Positions 62,701-64,000 of a DNA stretch of 64,000 nucleotides are shown piece after piece. The notes beneath the pieces were generated by a model that did not search any database, was not told the origin of the DNA, and saw only the letters and a list, made by a program, of their open reading frames with translations. Both the position numbers and the translations under genes were made by a program. Numbering within the stretch: position 1 is the first letter of the stretch; every line of letters begins with the position of its first letter. Source of the DNA: Halodesulfovibrio sp. MK-HDV (GTDB lineage: Bacteria; Desulfobacterota; Desulfovibrionia; Desulfovibrionales; Desulfovibrionaceae); assembly GCF_009914765.1 (NCBI RefSeq), contig NZ_WYDS01000001.1:186001-250000 (forward strand), in the 5' to 3' direction.

Positions 62701-64000
62701 ATGTGGAATTCTAAAAAGATTCAATGTCTCGCAATGAGTGGACTTCTGATTCAACTCGTATCCGGTATTGTTATGTATAATACAAGTGGCACGATTCCAC
62801 TTTATTTCTTTATTTCTGGCTTGCTGGTCGTCGCTGTCTTTTTCACTATGTATGTTGCTGGATCATACGTTGAGGCAGACAATGAAAAACTACAAAAATA
62901 TATTTCAGAAATCTTGAAAGACAATTTTGATGCTCCTCATCCGCAGTTTTCAGCACAGGATGCAACCTTTGGATTAGTGAAGATGTTGATCGAGGAACTC
63001 AAACGCGAAAAAGGCGTTCTTCTTGGTGTTATTAAAGGGTTACCCGTCCCATATATTCTTGTCGATGCAGATGAAAAGGCATTGTTTACGAACCAGGAAT
63101 GCTTAGACATGCTGGAAATAGACGGAGCTCCTGAAGCGCAGCATGGAAGTACTCTTGGAGAGATTTTCTATAATGACAGAACACGCGAAACCGCGGTTGG
63201 GAAGTCCATTAACAATGGAAAGGTATTTAAAAACCTCGAAGTAACAATTAATGGGCATAAAGGCGGACAGTGTCATGTGCTCGCGAACGTATATCCGCTA
63301 TATAATATAGATGGTATTTGTGTTGGCGGGCTTTGTTTGTATCTTGATATGACACAGCTGAAAAAGCATGAAGAAGATTTAATGGGGCAGCATGAACTTA
63401 TTGCGGCTTCTGCTGAAAAAATTGCAGTTATCACAGATAGACTTACTGCGTCCTGTTCCGAAATTTCCTCACAGGTTGATGAGTCTCTTAAGCTCTCGGT
63501 AACTCAGCAGCACGGTACAACAGATGTTGCAGCTGCAATGGAGCAGATGAATGCATCCGTTATGGATGTGGCTCAAAGTGCAAATGACGCATCCGGTTTA
63601 GCAGAATCAACCCGTGGTAGCGCAACACAGGGAGTTGAAGTAGTTCAACAGGCTCGAGCTGTTATTACGCGTGTGCATGAACATGCCGTTGAGTTGAAAA
63701 ATGACATGCACGAGTTGGGCGGACATGCTGAATCAATCGGAGATATTATTAGCGTAATTAATGATATCGCAGATCAGACAAACTTACTTGCGCTGAACGC
63801 CGCTATTGAGGCAGCACGTGCCGGTGATGCTGGTAGAGGCTTTGCTGTTGTTGCTGATGAAGTTCGCAAGCTGGCAGAGAAAACAATGCAGGCAACAACT
63901 GAGGTTAGTAGAGCGGTTGATGCTATTCAGATTAGTGCAGAAAAATCTATAGGGTCTACAGAATCTGCCTCTGACGCGATTGATGAAAACACAAGACTTT
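62701..64000 (+). CDS. Methyl-accepting chemotaxis protein with PAS domain, 3' end outside window
   Basis: The reading frame from ATG 62701 (AAGGAAG upstream) stays open to the window end, 433 codons. Two adjacent membrane helices ([15 protein letters not shown] and [22 protein letters not shown]) are followed by a PAS-like domain ([27 protein letters not shown]) and the cytoplasmic signalling domain with the MCP hairpin tip [20 protein letters not shown] and [18 protein letters not shown]. With little periplasmic sequence it should sense intracellular signals, such as redox or energy state, through PAS. It could signal through a CheA/CheW array in which the CheA-like protein at 10911 participates. 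Confidence 0.9.
   Translation, partial: MWNSKKIQCLAMSGLLIQLVSGIVMYNTSGTIPLYFFISGLLVVAVFFTMYVAGSYVEADNEKLQKYISEILKDNFDAPHPQFSAQDATFGLVKMLIEELKREKGVLLGVIKGLPVPYILVDADEKALFTNQECLDMLEIDGAPEAQHGSTLGEIFYNDRTRETAVGKSINNGKVFKNLEVTINGHKGGQCHVLANVYPLYNIDGICVGGLCLYLDMTQLKKHEEDLMGQHELIAASAEKIAVITDRLTASCSEISSQVDESLKLSVTQQHGTTDVAAAMEQMNASVMDVAQSANDASGLAESTRGSATQGVEVVQQARAVITRVHEHAVELKNDMHELGGHAESIGDIISVINDIADQTNLLALNAAIEAARAGDAGRGFAVVADEVRKLAEKTMQATTEVSRAVDAIQISAEKSIGSTESASDAIDENTRL

Overview
The window reads as chromosomal DNA from an anaerobic, low-to-middle G+C sulfate reducer of the Desulfovibrionaceae; a marine Halodesulfovibrio-like organism is my best guess. The pointers are a small assimilatory-type siroheme sulfite reductase, an octaheme c-type cytochrome with a cytochrome b partner, a cytoplasmic molybdopterin enzyme, a short ArgA-like acetyltransferase, a MetH without its reactivation domain, and an in-frame TGA at the peroxidatic position of a Bcp peroxiredoxin, which implies selenocysteine use. 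Genes are tightly packed on both strands, mostly in short operons closed by clear intrinsic terminators. I see no CRISPR array, insertion sequence or complete prophage.

Layout. 1-4384 (minus): partial rpiB, a small coiled-coil protein, a LolB-like lipoprotein, a TPR lipoprotein and rpoH. 4609-10743 (plus): metH, a TlpA-like thioredoxin, an ArgA-like acetyltransferase, hpt, a zinc-ribbon membrane protein and radA. 10911-13866 (plus): a degenerate CheA-like protein and the sulfite reductase. 13965-14657 (minus): DUF190 and crcB. 14702-18889 (plus): a CYTH protein, then clpS-clpA-aat, a complete N-degron module. 18963-27975: an unknown minus-strand protein, then uvrB, a K+ channel, ligA, dapB and nadE on the plus strand.

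28032-33163: a molybdopterin oxidoreductase and a tandem ACT protein (minus), a GltD-like flavoprotein and a four-cluster ferredoxin (plus), and the selenoprotein Bcp (minus). 33358-39282: a histidine acid phosphatase, an M23 peptidase, a CBS pair, pcm, a DedA/YqaA protein with an apparent frameshift, and an Mrp ATPase. 39514-46986 (plus): pgsA, an FtsB-like protein, a TPR protein, a lipoprotein, fbp-tsaD and trxA-trxB-bamD.

47209-50401: a Crp/Fnr regulator divergent from the octaheme cytochrome and its cytochrome b. 50775-52160: tRNA-Gln, a small zinc-ribbon protein and a CI/LexA-type repressor (all minus). 52440-62434 (minus): a lipoprotein, mutS, lapB, a frameshifted lapA, a HIT hydrolase, a DHH-CBS-polymerase fusion, xerD and a TauE-type permease. 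The window ends inside a methyl-accepting chemotaxis protein gene (plus).

Themes: genome maintenance (radA, uvrB, ligA, mutS, xerD), proteostasis (rpoH, clpSA-aat, pcm), thiol/selenol redox (trxA-trxB, TlpA-like, Sec-Bcp), envelope assembly (LolB-like, bamD, lapA-lapB, M23) and respiratory or flavin-based electron transfer. The most notable signals are the unannotated selenocysteine codon, two single-T frameshifts in membrane-protein genes, a CheA-like protein without kinase motifs, a candidate sliding-clamp motif at the LigA C-terminus, and a hairpin at the start of the trxA transcript whose loop could pair with the trxA ribosome binding site.
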